Below are positions 35,862 to 44,837 of a stretch of DNA of 64,000 nt, piece after piece. A program made the translations under genes and the position numbers. The notes below the pieces were generated by a model that had not been told where the DNA came from, searched no databases, and saw only the letters and a program-made list of their open reading frames with translations. Numbering within the stretch: position 1 is the first letter of the stretch; each line of letters opens with the position of its first letter. Origin of the DNA: Streptomyces sp. MNU76 (GTDB taxonomy: Bacteria > Actinomycetota > Actinomycetes > Streptomycetales > Streptomycetaceae); contig NZ_JAJKLK010000031.1 of NCBI RefSeq assembly GCF_020982545.1, positions 326,715-390,714 of the forward strand, read 5' to 3'.

Positions 35862-36476
35862 TCAGCGGGATCCGGCGGCCGCGTCGACGGCGCGCTCGGT
35901 GATCAGGTGGGCCGTCTCGTTCACCGAGTGCAGGACGAGCCTCCCGCCCGGCATCCGCCGCACCCGGCTGATCGAGGTGTAGCCGGGGTGGAACCAGAAC
36001 ATCGTGGGCAGGCCGAGCATCGTCGCGAGATACGTGTTGATGATTCCGCCGTGGCACACGGCCGCGACCCGCTCGCCGGGCTGCGCGTCGAGGACGGTGT
36101 CCATGGCGCGTACGGCACGCGCGCGGAAGGCGTCCCAGTCCAGGTCCGGCACGAAGTCCTCGTACCGTCCCTCGGCGAGCGCCACCGACCGGGGGTCGTC
36201 CCGCTGTATCTGCTCGGGCGGCGTGTAGGGGTGCGAGACGTCGGTGTCCCATTCCCGCAGGTCGTCCAGGACGGTGGCGGTCATCCCGGTGAGCCGTTCC
36301 AGGGGCGCCACGGTCTCGCGGGCACGCCGGAACGGGCTGGAGTAGAGGGCGTCGATGTGCTCGTGCGCCAGCCAGGCGGCGACGCGCTCGGCCTGGGCCG
36401 TGCCCTCCGGCGACAGCCCCGGGTCGAACACGCCCGCCAACGGGAGGCCGTGCCGGACGAGGAGGAGTTCGGTCAT
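35862..36476 (-). CDS. Histidine phosphatase family protein, 204 aa
   Basis: Phosphoglycerate-mutase-like phosphatase. The RHG triad is at residues 8-10 (LLLVRHGL), the second catalytic His at AVCHGGIIN near residue 142, and the phosphate-binding Arg in SSPFRRARETV. The substrate cannot be inferred; broad acid phosphatases share this pattern. ATG at 36476 has AAGGATC before it. It separates the AMP ligase from the thiolase, with spacing of about 90 and 22 bp on either side. Its place in an acyl-CoA operon is unusual. Confidence 0.88.
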   Translation of the reverse strand: MTELLLVRHGLPLAGVFDPGLSPEGTAQAERVAAWLAHEHIDALYSSPFRRARETVAPLERLTGMTATVLDDLREWDTDVSHPYTPPEQIQRDDPRSVALAEGRYEDFVPDLDWDAFRARAVRAMDTVLDAQPGERVAAVCHGGIINTYLATMLGLPTMFWFHPGYTSISRVRRMPGGRLVLHSVNETAHLITERAVDAAAGSR

Positions 36477-36565
36477 GGGTGATCCTTCGAGCGAGGGAAG
36501 GCGGACAGGCCGGGAGGCGGGGAGGGCGGGAAGTACGACCGTGCCGGGGCGCTCAGCAGGCGTGC

Positions 36566-38104
36566 TCAGCCGGCGATGGTCCGTTCCGAGCCCCAGTAGG
36601 GGCGGCGCATCGCGCGTTTGTCGAGCTTGCCCATCGCGTTGCGCACGAGCTCGGGCACGAACTCGTAGGTCTTCGGGCACTTGTAGGCGGCGAGGCGTGC
36701 GCGGCAGAACAGGTCCAGCTCGGCGGGCGGCGGCTGGTCGGCCGCCGCCACGACCAGGGCCCGCAGGGACTCACCGAAGTCCGGGTCGGGCACGCCGATG
36801 ACCGCGGCCTCGGCGACCGCCGGGTGCTGCCGCAGCACGGCCTCGCTCTCCGCCGGGTAGAGGTTGACCCCGCCGGAGACCACGACGTCCGCGGCGCGGT
36901 CGGTGATGAAGATGTAGCCGTCCGCGTCGACGAAGCCGATGTCGCCGAGTGTGAAGACACCGGGGGAGAGGTAGGCGGACCTGGTCTTGTCCGGGTCCGC
37001 GTGGTAGCGGACGCCCTGCTCCTCGGGCGCACGGAAGGCGAGCAGCCCGTGCTCGCCGGGCGGCAGTTCCCGGCCGTCGTCACCGGTGACCAGCACCTCG
37101 AACGGGGGCCGCACGCGTCCGACGGATCCCGGGTGGGCCAGCCACTCGGCGCTGCTGATGCGGGCCACGGTTCCCGCCTCGCTGGCACCGTACGACTCCG
37201 TCAGCACCGGACCGAACCAGTCGATCATGGCTCGCTTCACGTCCGGTGGACACGCGGAGCCGGTGTGGGAGACCTGCCGGAGGCTGGAGACGTCGTACCG
37301 GGCGCGGACCTCGTCCGGAAGGGCCAGCAGCCGTTGGAAGTGGGTGGGCACCATCACCGTCGAGGAGACCCGCCACCCCCGCACCCTGTGGAGAAACGCC
37401 TCCGCGCCGAACCTGCCCAGGACGACCACCGGCTGCCCCGCCGCCAGGTGCCGCAGCGAGGTCAGCGGCGCGTTGTGCTGCAGGGGGCCGCACACCAGGT
37501 GCGGTCCCGGAGGGAACCCGGGCCGGGCGGACATCGCGGCGAGATAGGCGGAGGAGTCGGCGACCGGGCCGCTCACCCAGCGCACCTCGGTGCCGCGCGC
37601 CCGACCGGTGGTGCCCGAGGTGTAGACGAGCGGAGGACGTGCGGGCCGGTCCGTGGGAAGGGTGCGTCCGGCGGGTGCGGCCGCCAGCCACAGGTCCCAG
37701 TCGAAGGCGTGCCCGATCGCCGTGGTCCCGTGCGTCACCAGCGGCAGGCCCAGTTCCCGGGCCGCGTCGAGGGCGGCGCCCGCGCCGGCGGGTCCGGCGA
37801 TGATGCCGGTCACGCCCGCGTCGATGATCTGGTCGACGAGCTCCCCCGACGTGAGGTTCCGGGACGTGGCCACGGTCCCGACCCCGGCCCGCAGGCCGGC
37901 GAGATGGGCCACCAGCGTGGGGATCGCGTTGTCGCCGAGGACGGCGATCCGGTCGTCGGGGCCGGGCGCGAACTCCAGCAGCCGTGCCGCCGCTCGCGCG
38001 ACCTGGTCGGCGAGTGCGGACCAGCACAGCACGTTCAGGTCGTCCGCGAGGGCGGGCTCGTCCGGTGTCTCCTGGGCGCGACGGTCGAGTGGCAGCAGCG
38101 ACAT
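36566..38104 (-). CDS. AMP-dependent acyl-CoA ligase/synthetase, 512 aa
   Basis: ANL-superfamily ligase that activates a carboxylic acid through an acyl-adenylate. The P-loop is YTSGTTGRARGTE near residue 163, the adenosine motif ESYGASEAG near 310, the ribose Asp in FTLGDIGFVD, and the catalytic Lys in NAMGKLDKRAMR at the C terminus. The acid is unknown; similarity to aryl/terpenoid ligases of catabolic clusters is possible. ATG at 38104. It is divergent from the acyl-CoA dehydrogenase gene with a 195-bp gap, consistent with a pair of co-regulated catabolic transcripts. Confidence 0.9.
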   Translation of the reverse strand: MSLLPLDRRAQETPDEPALADDLNVLCWSALADQVARAAARLLEFAPGPDDRIAVLGDNAIPTLVAHLAGLRAGVGTVATSRNLTSGELVDQIIDAGVTGIIAGPAGAGAALDAARELGLPLVTHGTTAIGHAFDWDLWLAAAPAGRTLPTDRPARPPLVYTSGTTGRARGTEVRWVSGPVADSSAYLAAMSARPGFPPGPHLVCGPLQHNAPLTSLRHLAAGQPVVVLGRFGAEAFLHRVRGWRVSSTVMVPTHFQRLLALPDEVRARYDVSSLRQVSHTGSACPPDVKRAMIDWFGPVLTESYGASEAGTVARISSAEWLAHPGSVGRVRPPFEVLVTGDDGRELPPGEHGLLAFRAPEEQGVRYHADPDKTRSAYLSPGVFTLGDIGFVDADGYIFITDRAADVVVSGGVNLYPAESEAVLRQHPAVAEAAVIGVPDPDFGESLRALVVAAADQPPPAELDLFCRARLAAYKCPKTYEFVPELVRNAMGKLDKRAMRRPYWGSERTIAG

Positions 38105-38299
38105 GGCTCCTCCGGCGGCTCCTCGGTCCTCTCCCGATTCGAGGGGAGGACGGATGCCGAGACTGTAGCGTTTATCAAGAAAGTGCGGAACACTCTGGTC
38201 CCAGAAGGAGCCATTACCGCACGTTCCAAAGGTGCGTGCGACGCGCGCTCCGCTCCCTCTTACTCAATCTTTCGTCTGGTAAGTGCCCGAGGAGGAGCC
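38105..38299. promoter_or_regulatory. Divergent promoter region between ligase and acyl-CoA dehydrogenase
   Basis: The 195-bp gap between two divergent catabolic genes is AT-richer than its surroundings. It contains a dyad AGTG-N5-CACT around 38184-38196 and a wider one CTTAC/GTAAG around 38260-38285. Either could be an operator, but neither is strong. No gene is seen. Confidence 0.35.
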
Positions 38300-39538
38300 A
38301 TGTCACAGCCTGATCCGGACGCATGGCGCACACAGGTCCGGCAGTGGCTGGCCACCGTGCTCGAACCGGCCCGGACGCCGCAGTCCGCCGGGGCGGCCGC
38401 CGACCTGGCCGTGTTCCACAACCTCCCGGAGGACGAGGAACGCCTGCTGCTGGAACGCTGCCGCGCCTACCAGCGGGCCCGCTTCGACGCCGGCTACCAG
38501 GCGCTGACCCTCCCCACGGACAAGGGTGGCGCGGGCCTGACCGCCGCCCACGTGGCGGCCTTCGCCCAGGAGGAGTCCGCCTTCGACGTGCCGCCGTCCA
38601 CCGAGCTGATCAGCGTCACCGTGCGCCTGGTCGCGATGGCCGTCTCCCTGTTCGGCACGGCCGGGCAACGCGACCACTACGCACGCGCGTTCCTGCGCAC
38701 CGACCTGCTGGCCTGCCAGCTCTTCAGCGAGCCCGCCGCCGGATCCGATCTCGCCGCCCTGCGCACCCGCGCCCGGCAGGAAGGCGACGACTGGGTGGTC
38801 GACGGGCAGAAGGTGTGGACCTCGGGCGCCCAGTTCGCCGACTACGGTCTGCTGCTCGCCCGCACCGACCCGGACGTCGTCAAGCAGGCCGGCATCACCG
38901 CCTTCCTGGTCCCGATGGACGCGCCCGGTGTGGAGGTGCGTCCCATCCGTCAGATGAGTGGCGGCGCCTCCTTCAACGAGGTCTTCCTGACCGGCGTACG
39001 CGTCCCGGACCGGCTCCGGATAGGGCGCCCGGGCCAGGGCTGGGAGGTCGCCACCGCCACTCTTGCCCATGAGCGGACCGCCTCCGGCAGCGGCAACCGC
39101 CGCAAGGGCGGCACTTTTCCGGACGTCCTCGCCCTTGCCCGCTCCCTCGGCCGCACCGGGGACCCGCTGGTTCGCCAGCGCCTCGCCGACCTGTACATAC
39201 GTACCGCCCTGAGAGCGGCCACCGTCGAGCGGGTCGCCAGGACGAGCGCCGCCGGCGGCCGGCCGGGCCCGGAGGCGTCGTTGACCAAACTCATGGCATC
39301 CGAGCTCATGACCCGCACGGGACAGGTCGCCGCCGAGCTGATGGGAGCACGGATCAGCGCCGACACCGGGGAACCGGGCACCTTCGCCTGGACCCAGCAT
39401 CTCCTCGGTGCCCCCGGCTACCGGCTGGCCGGAGGCACCGACCAGATCCAGCGCAACCTGATCGGCGAGCGCGTGCTGAAGCTGCCGCCGGAGCCGCGGG
39501 CGGACCGGGCGCCCTTCTCGCAGCTGCCCGGTGACTGA
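38300..39538 (+). CDS. Acyl-CoA dehydrogenase, 412 aa
   Basis: FAD-dependent acyl-CoA dehydrogenase. Signatures LFSEPAAGSDLAALRTRA, VVDGQKVWTSGA (flavin and substrate binding) and the C-terminal GGTDQIQRNLIGERVL are present. In MCAD-type members the catalytic Glu sits in YEGT; here that position reads AGGT, so the base is likely supplied from elsewhere, as in other subgroups. It introduces the 2,3 double bond into an acyl-CoA. ATG at 38300 follows the strong GAGGAGGAG. It begins the plus-strand series dehydrogenase-SDR-ThuA. Confidence 0.9.
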   Translation: MSQPDPDAWRTQVRQWLATVLEPARTPQSAGAAADLAVFHNLPEDEERLLLERCRAYQRARFDAGYQALTLPTDKGGAGLTAAHVAAFAQEESAFDVPPSTELISVTVRLVAMAVSLFGTAGQRDHYARAFLRTDLLACQLFSEPAAGSDLAALRTRARQEGDDWVVDGQKVWTSGAQFADYGLLLARTDPDVVKQAGITAFLVPMDAPGVEVRPIRQMSGGASFNEVFLTGVRVPDRLRIGRPGQGWEVATATLAHERTASGSGNRRKGGTFPDVLALARSLGRTGDPLVRQRLADLYIRTALRAATVERVARTSAAGGRPGPEASLTKLMASELMTRTGQVAAELMGARISADTGEPGTFAWTQHLLGAPGYRLAGGTDQIQRNLIGERVLKLPPEPRADRAPFSQLPGD

Positions 39539-39573
39539 GGGGCCGGTCCTGGTGCCTGCGGGACCGGGCCGCG

Positions 39574-39609
39574 TTCTGGCAATCACGAAGGTTCTGCCAA
39601 TCACGAAGG
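39574..39609 (+). repeat. Tandem 18-bp repeat before the SDR gene
   Basis: TTCTGGCAATCACGAAGG (39574-39591) is followed directly by a second copy with one mismatch (39592-39609). The second copy supplies the AAGG part of the ribosome binding sequence for the ATG at 39620, so the duplication has doubled the leader just upstream. Confidence 0.75.
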
Positions 39610-39619
39610 AGTGACATCG

Positions 39620-40384
39620 ATGGATCTGGGACTGACGGGCGCGAAGGCGCTGGTGACCGGGGCGAGCCGGGGGATCGGCCGGGCTGTGGCAGCCACCCTG
39701 GCGGCCGAGGGATGCTCGCTGGCGCTGTGCGCCCGCGGTGAGGAGGGGCTGGCCAAGGCCGCCGCCGAGCTGCGGGCCGAGGGGGCCACCGTGTTCGCGG
39801 AAGCGGTGGATGTCACCGACCCGGCGGCCCTCGCGGACTTCGTGGAGCGGTCCGCCGCCGAACTCGGCGGCCTGGACCTGCTGGTGTCCAACGTGTCGGC
39901 GGGCAACGTGAAGGGCCCCGAGTCGTGGGAGGCCAGCCTGCGCGGCGACCTGATCCCGTTCGCGGGACTCGTCGAGGCGGCCCTGCCGCACCTGGAGGCC
40001 TCCGACCGGGCCGCGGTCGTGGCCATCGGCACCACCAACGCCTCCGACACCGCGCGTCCGGCCGGAGCGAACTCCTACTCCGCGCTCAAGGCCGCCGTCG
40101 TCCAGCACGCCTCGGCCCTCGCGCACGCCCTCGCTCCGAAGGGCATCCGCGTCAACACCGTCTCGCCCGGCCCCATCGACTTCCCCGGCGGCGCCTGGGA
40201 GACCATCCGCACCAGCCGCCCCGAGGTCTACGAGGAGGTACTCGCCAAGCTGCCGATCGGCCGTTACGGCACCGCGGAGGACGTGGCCGCGGCAGTGGCC
40301 TTCCTGCTCGGGCGGAGCGGCTCCTTCTGCGTCGGGGTCAACCTCGTGGTGGACGGCGGGCTGCTCACCCGCGTCCAGTACTGA
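39620..40384 (+). CDS. SDR family oxidoreductase, 254 aa
   Basis: Short-chain dehydrogenase. The cofactor motif is VTGASRGIGRAVA, and the catalytic pair lies in NSYSALKAA (Tyr-x3-Lys). The usual NNAG is NVSAGN, a common variant. It would oxidise a hydroxyacyl group or reduce a keto group in the acyl-CoA pathway; the substrate is not evident. ATG at 39620 is chosen because AAGGAG lies 9 nt upstream; an in-frame GTG at 39611 is too close to that sequence. It is followed by the ThuA gene with 3 bp between. Confidence 0.9.
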   Translation: MDLGLTGAKALVTGASRGIGRAVAATLAAEGCSLALCARGEEGLAKAAAELRAEGATVFAEAVDVTDPAALADFVERSAAELGGLDLLVSNVSAGNVKGPESWEASLRGDLIPFAGLVEAALPHLEASDRAAVVAIGTTNASDTARPAGANSYSALKAAVVQHASALAHALAPKGIRVNTVSPGPIDFPGGAWETIRTSRPEVYEEVLAKLPIGRYGTAEDVAAAVAFLLGRSGSFCVGVNLVVDGGLLTRVQY

Positions 40385-40387
40385 GCC

Positions 40388-41281
40388 GTGGCGGGCCCGG
40401 CGGGTCGCCTGGACGCCGTACTGGTCTGCGGCGGCCGATGGCACGACTTCGACCACGCGCGCCTGCGGCTGCTGGAACTGCTCGGTGAGCATCCGCGCGT
40501 GCGCACCACGGTGTACCAGGACTACGGCTGCGAGGCCGCCCTCGACGAGGCCGACCTGCTGGTCACCTACACCTGCGACGTCCGGCCCCGCCCGGCTCAG
40601 CGGGCCGCCCTGGCGCGGTTCGTCGAACGGGGCGGGCGCTGGCTCGCCCTGCACGGCACCAACGCGGTGATCGAGCCGTCGACGGGCGGCGGGCCGCGTG
40701 TGTTCACCACACCACGGCTCCTCGGCGAACTGGCGCAGGTGCTCGGCAGCCAGTTCCTGGCCCATCCGCCGATCGAGCCGTACCAGGTGCGGGTGACCCG
40801 GCCCGACCATCCGCTGGTCGCCGGGATCGGGCCGTTCACGGTCACCGACGAGCTGTACGTGTGCGAACTGCACGGGGAGCTGGACGTACTGCTGCACGCC
40901 GAGTACACGGGACCGTGCCGCGGTTTCGCCGAGGGCGACTCGGCGGCCCTGGACGACGCGCCCCGACCGGTGCTGTATCTCAAGCGGCACGGGGCAGGCG
41001 AGGTCTGCTACTTCACCCTCGGTCACTGCCGGGGGCGCTACGACGTGCAGGACCTCGGGGTGGACGACACGGGGCGCGTGGACCGGGGCCCCTGGCATAC
41101 ACCGGAGTTCCTGACGGTGCTGCGGCGGTGCGTCGAGCGGACGGTGGGTGCGTGGGGGCGGCGGACGGTTGAGCGCGGCCAGGCGGTTGAGCGCGGCGGG
41201 GGCGGCCGGAGGATTTCGCCCCCGCCGCCCCACCCGTTCCCGTCCCGGGGCTGCGCCCCCGGACCCCCGCTCCGGCCCTGA
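40388..41281 (+). CDS. ThuA domain protein, 297 aa
   Basis: Trehalose-utilisation (ThuA)-like, glutamine-amidotransferase-fold protein. Family features are DLLVTYTCDVRPRP, RFVERGGRWLALHGTNAV and VCYFTLGHCRGRYD. ThuA proteins are linked to sugar or hydroxyacid use, with poorly defined activities. The last 40 residues are Pro/Arg-rich and the DNA there carries a direct repeat of CGGTTGAGCGCGGC, so the true C terminus may have been altered by a small indel. GTG at 40388 lies 3 bp after the SDR stop, implying coupling. It converges on the alcohol dehydrogenase gene. Confidence 0.85.
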   Translation: MAGPAGRLDAVLVCGGRWHDFDHARLRLLELLGEHPRVRTTVYQDYGCEAALDEADLLVTYTCDVRPRPAQRAALARFVERGGRWLALHGTNAVIEPSTGGGPRVFTTPRLLGELAQVLGSQFLAHPPIEPYQVRVTRPDHPLVAGIGPFTVTDELYVCELHGELDVLLHAEYTGPCRGFAEGDSAALDDAPRPVLYLKRHGAGEVCYFTLGHCRGRYDVQDLGVDDTGRVDRGPWHTPEFLTVLRRCVERTVGAWGRRTVERGQAVERGGGGRRISPPPPHPFPSRGCAPGPPLRP

Positions 41282-41294
41282 ACGGGCCATGTCC

Positions 41295-42359
41295 TCACAC
41301 GCCGGACGGGCTCAGTGGGCCGTGCGGCAGTACCACCGCGCGGCCGCCGATCTCCCCCGCGTGCAGACGCTCGTACGCCTCGGGCGCCTGCTCCAGCGTG
41401 AAGGTCTCGACGTGGGCGGACACGACACCCTGCCGCGCGAGGTCGAGGACCTCCATGAGTTCCGTCCGGCTGCCCCAGTAGGGGAAGGCGGCTGTCACCT
41501 CGAACGGCAGCCCGCCGCCGAACCCGACGGCCAGCGTGCCGCCGCCGAGGCCGACGACGGTGACATCGCCCTCCAGCGCCACCGACGCGGCGGCCACCGC
41601 CAGGGTCGCCTCGGCTCCCACGAAGTCCAGGACGACCTCCGCTCCCGTACCGCCGGTGAGTTCCCGCAGCCGCTCGGCCGCCTCGCCGTCGGAGAGCAGC
41701 ACCTCATGGGCCCCGACCTCGCGTGCCAGCTCCAGCTTCGCCTCGCCCATGTCGAGGGCGACCACGCGGGCCGGCGTCAGGGCGCGCAACAGCTGCACGG
41801 CGAGGTGGCCCAGACCGCCCACGCCGATCACCACCGCCGTGCTGCCGGGGAGCAGCTTCGGCAGTGATCTGCGGATCGCGTGATACGGGGTCAGCCCGGC
41901 GTCGGTGAGCGGCGCGGCCTGGACGGGGTCGACCCCGTCCAGCGGAACCAGGTGGCGGGCCGAGTCCACCAGCATGTACTCCGCCAGGGCACCGGGCCGG
42001 CCGAGCCCCGGCGGCAGGATGCCGAGCCCGGCGGCGTACGCGCAGCAGTTCTCCTTGCCCTCGGCGCACTTGTGACAGCGCCCGCAGCCCCACGGCCCGT
42101 ACACCGCCACCGCCTCGCCCTCCACCACGGCGGTGACTCCGGCGCCCACCGCCGCCACCGTCCCGACACCCTCGTGACCGAGTGTCATCGGCAGCGCGTA
42201 GGGGAACTGCTCCTCGGGCCAGCCCATCACCGCCAGGTCGGAGTGGCACAGCCCCGCCGCCGTCACCTTCAGCAGCACCTGGCCCGGCCCGGGTTCGGGC
42301 ACCGGAACCTCTGCCACCTCGGGGGCGTGCCCCACCCGTCGGTACTGAACGGCTTTCAT
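41295..42359 (-). CDS. Zinc-dependent alcohol dehydrogenase, 354 aa
   Basis: Medium-chain alcohol dehydrogenase. Catalytic zinc ligands are in AAGLCHSDLA and LGHEGVG; the structural zinc loop is GCGRCHKCAEGKENCC, with four Cys. The cofactor motif is GVGGLGHLAVQLL. It would oxidise a primary or secondary alcohol with NAD(P). Its ATG (42359-42357) overlaps the permease stop (42358-42356) as ATGA, so it is coupled to the importer operon. The first 87 codons are duplicated 1.37 kb upstream (see 43470). Confidence 0.93.
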   Translation of the reverse strand: MKAVQYRRVGHAPEVAEVPVPEPGPGQVLLKVTAAGLCHSDLAVMGWPEEQFPYALPMTLGHEGVGTVAAVGAGVTAVVEGEAVAVYGPWGCGRCHKCAEGKENCCAYAAGLGILPPGLGRPGALAEYMLVDSARHLVPLDGVDPVQAAPLTDAGLTPYHAIRRSLPKLLPGSTAVVIGVGGLGHLAVQLLRALTPARVVALDMGEAKLELAREVGAHEVLLSDGEAAERLRELTGGTGAEVVLDFVGAEATLAVAAASVALEGDVTVVGLGGGTLAVGFGGGLPFEVTAAFPYWGSRTELMEVLDLARQGVVSAHVETFTLEQAPEAYERLHAGEIGGRAVVLPHGPLSPSGV

Positions 42360-43470
42360 CGTCGGACCTCCTCGATGGTGGTTTCCGCCGGACGGGTCCC
42401 CGTCCGGCGGCGCAGCACGGCGGGCAGGGCGACCCTGCCACCGGTGAGGACCAGCGCCACGATGAGGACCGACCCGGTGAACAGGCTCGCGGCCCACTGC
42501 GCGCTGGTGGCGAGCCCGAGCCCGGTGATGCCGGTGCCGAGCAGCAGGACGGCGAGGACCGTGCCCCAGGCGTTGAAGCGGCCCGCCCGCAACTGCGTCG
42601 CCCCGACGAACGCGGCCGCGTACGCCGCCAGCAGATACGGGGTGCCCGCGGTGGGCGATCCGGAGCCGACCGAGGAGGCGAAGACGACCCCGGCGAAACC
42701 GGAGAGCAGCGCGGAGGCCACCAGGGTCAAAAAGCGCAGCCGGCCCGTGCGCACCCCCTGCAGCCGGGCGGCGTCCGCGTTGAAACCGGTCGCGTACAAC
42801 CGGCGCCCGGTGGCGGTGTGTTCCAGCAGGAACCAGATGGCGACGGCGGCGAGCAGCAGGTACAGCACCGGCAGCGTGATACCGCCCGCGTCGAGCTGGG
42901 CGATGCTCGCGAAAGGCTCGGCGAGCAACTGCACACCGGTGATCGAGCTGTCATTGGTCACCATGGTGATCAGGGACTGGATCAGCGCTCCGGTGGCCAG
43001 GGTGGCGATGAACGAGTCGACGCGCAGGGCCACCACCACGATGCCGTTGACGACACCGATCAGCAGTGCGGCGGTCATCGCCAGGGCGATCGCCGTGCCG
43101 GGACCGAGCCCGGCGGAGACCATCAGATAGGCGGTCAGCACGCTGGTGAGCGACATGGTGTAGGCGACCGAGAGGTCGAAGACCCGTGCGGTCAGCGGCG
43201 GTACGACGCTGAGCGCCACCAGGCCCGCCACGGCGTTGCCGTTCAGTACCTGCTTGACCGTGATGGCGGTCGGGAACGTGTCCGGCGCCCATACGGAGAA
43301 GAGCACGACGATGACCAGCCACACGTACACGGCGCCGATGTTCCGGAACGACAGGGCGACCACCGCCCGTCGGACCGCTGTCCCCGGTGCGGACACCCTG
43401 GATCTCTCCGGTGCGGACGGCGGGAGCCCCGCCGTCCGGGTCGGGGTGGACGTCATGTCACTCGGTTCCT
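42100..43470. repeat. Tandem duplication, copy 1 (1371 bp)
   Basis: This segment, covering the 5' part of the alcohol dehydrogenase gene and the whole permease gene, is repeated directly after itself at 43471-44837. Copy 1 contains an intact permease. The two copies are identical over long stretches; differences cluster at one place (see copy 2). The junction sits exactly at CGGTTCCT|TACACC. Confidence 0.9.
42356..43456 (-). CDS. ABC importer permease, intact copy, 366 aa
   Basis: RbsC-like permease with about eight or nine hydrophobic helices and family segments LSVAYTMSLTSVLTAYL, DSFIATLATGALIQSL and RRLYATGFNADAARLQGV. It belongs with the ATPase at 44825 and the binding protein at 46333, from which it is now separated by the duplicated fragments. 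ATG at 43456. Its stop overlaps the ATG of the alcohol dehydrogenase by 4 bp, which suggests the dehydrogenase acts on the imported compound. This is the copy likely to make working protein. Confidence 0.92.
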   Translation of the reverse strand: MTSTPTRTAGLPPSAPERSRVSAPGTAVRRAVVALSFRNIGAVYVWLVIVVLFSVWAPDTFPTAITVKQVLNGNAVAGLVALSVVPPLTARVFDLSVAYTMSLTSVLTAYLMVSAGLGPGTAIALAMTAALLIGVVNGIVVVALRVDSFIATLATGALIQSLITMVTNDSSITGVQLLAEPFASIAQLDAGGITLPVLYLLLAAVAIWFLLEHTATGRRLYATGFNADAARLQGVRTGRLRFLTLVASALLSGFAGVVFASSVGSGSPTAGTPYLLAAYAAAFVGATQLRAGRFNAWGTVLAVLLLGTGITGLGLATSAQWAASLFTGSVLIVALVLTGGRVALPAVLRRRTGTRPAETTIEEVRR

Positions 43471-43730
43471 TACACCGCCACCGCCTCGCCCTCCACCACG
43501 GCGGTGACTCCGGCGCCCACCGCCGCCACCGTCCCGACACCCTCGTGACCGAGTGTCATCGGCAGCGCGTAGGGGAACTGCTCCTCGGGCCAGCCCATCA
43601 CCGCCAGGTCGGAGTGGCACAGCCCCGCCGCCGTCACCTTCAGCAGCACCTGGCCCGGCCCGGGTTCGGGCACCGGAACCTCTGCCACCTCGGGGGCGTG
43701 CCCCACCCGTCGGTACTGAACGGCTTTCAT
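43470..43730 (-). pseudogene. Truncated duplicate of the alcohol dehydrogenase N terminus, 86 aa
   Basis: Exact copy of the first 85 or so codons of the dehydrogenase, from ATG 43730, ending at a new TAA (43470-43472) created by the duplication junction. It keeps the first zinc ligand segment LCHSD and LGHEGVG but lacks the structural zinc loop and the whole cofactor domain, so it cannot be a working enzyme. It lies between the two permease copies. Confidence 0.9.
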
Positions 43731-44837
43731 CGTCGGACCTCCTCGATGGTGGTTTCCGCCGGACGGGTCCCCGTCCGGCGGCGCAGCACGGCGGGCAGGG
43801 CGACCCTGCCACCGGTGAGGACCAGCGCCACGATGAGGACCGACCCGGTGAACAGGCTCGCGGCCCACTGCGCGCTGGTGGCGAGCCCGAGCCCGGTGAT
43901 GCCGGTGCCGAGCAGCAGGACGGCGAGGACCGTGCCCCAGGCGTTGAAGCGGCCCGCCCGCAACTGCGTCGCCCCGACGAACGCGGCCGCGTACGCCGCC
44001 AGCAGATACGGGGTGCCCGCGGTGGGCGATCCGGAGCCGACCGAGGAGGCGAAGACGACCCCGGCGAAACCGGAGAGCAGCGCGGAGGCCACCAGGGTCA
44101 AAAGCGCAGCCACCCGTGCGCACCCTGCAGCCGGGCGGCGTCCGCGTTGAAACCGGTCGCGTACAACCGGCGCCCGGTGGCGGTGTGTTCCAGCAGGAAC
44201 CAGATGGCGACGGCGGCGAGCAGCAGGTACAGCACCGGCAGCGTGATACCGCCCGCGTCGAGCTGGGCGATGCTCGCGAAAGGCTCGGCGAGCAACTGCA
44301 CACCGGTGATCGAGCTGTCATTGGTCACCATGGTGATCAGGGACTGGATCAGCGCTCCGGTGGCCAGGGTGGCGATGAACGAGTCGACGCGCAGGGCCAC
44401 CACCACGATGCCGTTGACGACACCGATCAGCAGTGCGGCGGTCATCGCCAGGGCGATCGCCGTGCCGGGACCGAGCCCGGCGGAGACCATCAGATAGGCG
44501 GTCAGCACGCTGGTGAGCGACATGGTGTAGGCGACCGAGAGGTCGAAGACCCGTGCGGTCAGCGGCGGTACGACGCTGAGCGCCACCAGGCCCGCCACGG
44601 CGTTGCCGTTCAGTACCTGCTTGACCGTGATGGCGGTCGGGAACGTGTCCGGCGCCCATACGGAGAAGAGCACGACGATGACCAGCCACACGTACACGGC
44701 GCCGATGTTCCGGAACGACAGGGCGACCACCGCCCGTCGGACCGCTGTCCCCGGTGCGGACACCCTGGATCTCTCCGGTGCGGACGGCGGGAGCCCCGCC
44801 GTCCGGGTCGGGGTGGACGTCATGTCACTCGGTTCCT
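43471..44837. repeat. Tandem duplication, copy 2 (1367 bp)
   Basis: Second copy of the 1371-bp unit. It differs from copy 1 mainly near 44099-44130: one A fewer in an A5 run, a changed GC stretch losing one base, and two C fewer in a C5 run, for a net loss of 4 bp. These are homopolymer-type differences concentrated in about 30 bp, which is what low-quality reads or a bad contig join would give; a true recent duplication with local mutation is the alternative. Confidence 0.9.
43727..44823 (-). pseudogene. Frameshifted duplicate of the ABC permease gene
   Basis: Starting at ATG 44823, one base downstream of the ATPase stop, this copy follows the intact permease for about 240 codons and then loses frame at 44099-44130. 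The resulting frame meets a stop within a few codons (44098), and the remaining 128 codons are open in another frame. By position this is the original permease locus directly after the ATPase. If the frame break is a sequencing artefact, the gene is intact and copy 1 is the duplicate or an assembly ghost. Confidence 0.8.

Noticed and set aside
36479..38299. Open frame upstream of the acyl-CoA dehydrogenase start
   Set aside because: It is antisense to the AMP ligase gene and has no domain; the dehydrogenase has a strong ribosome binding site at 38300.
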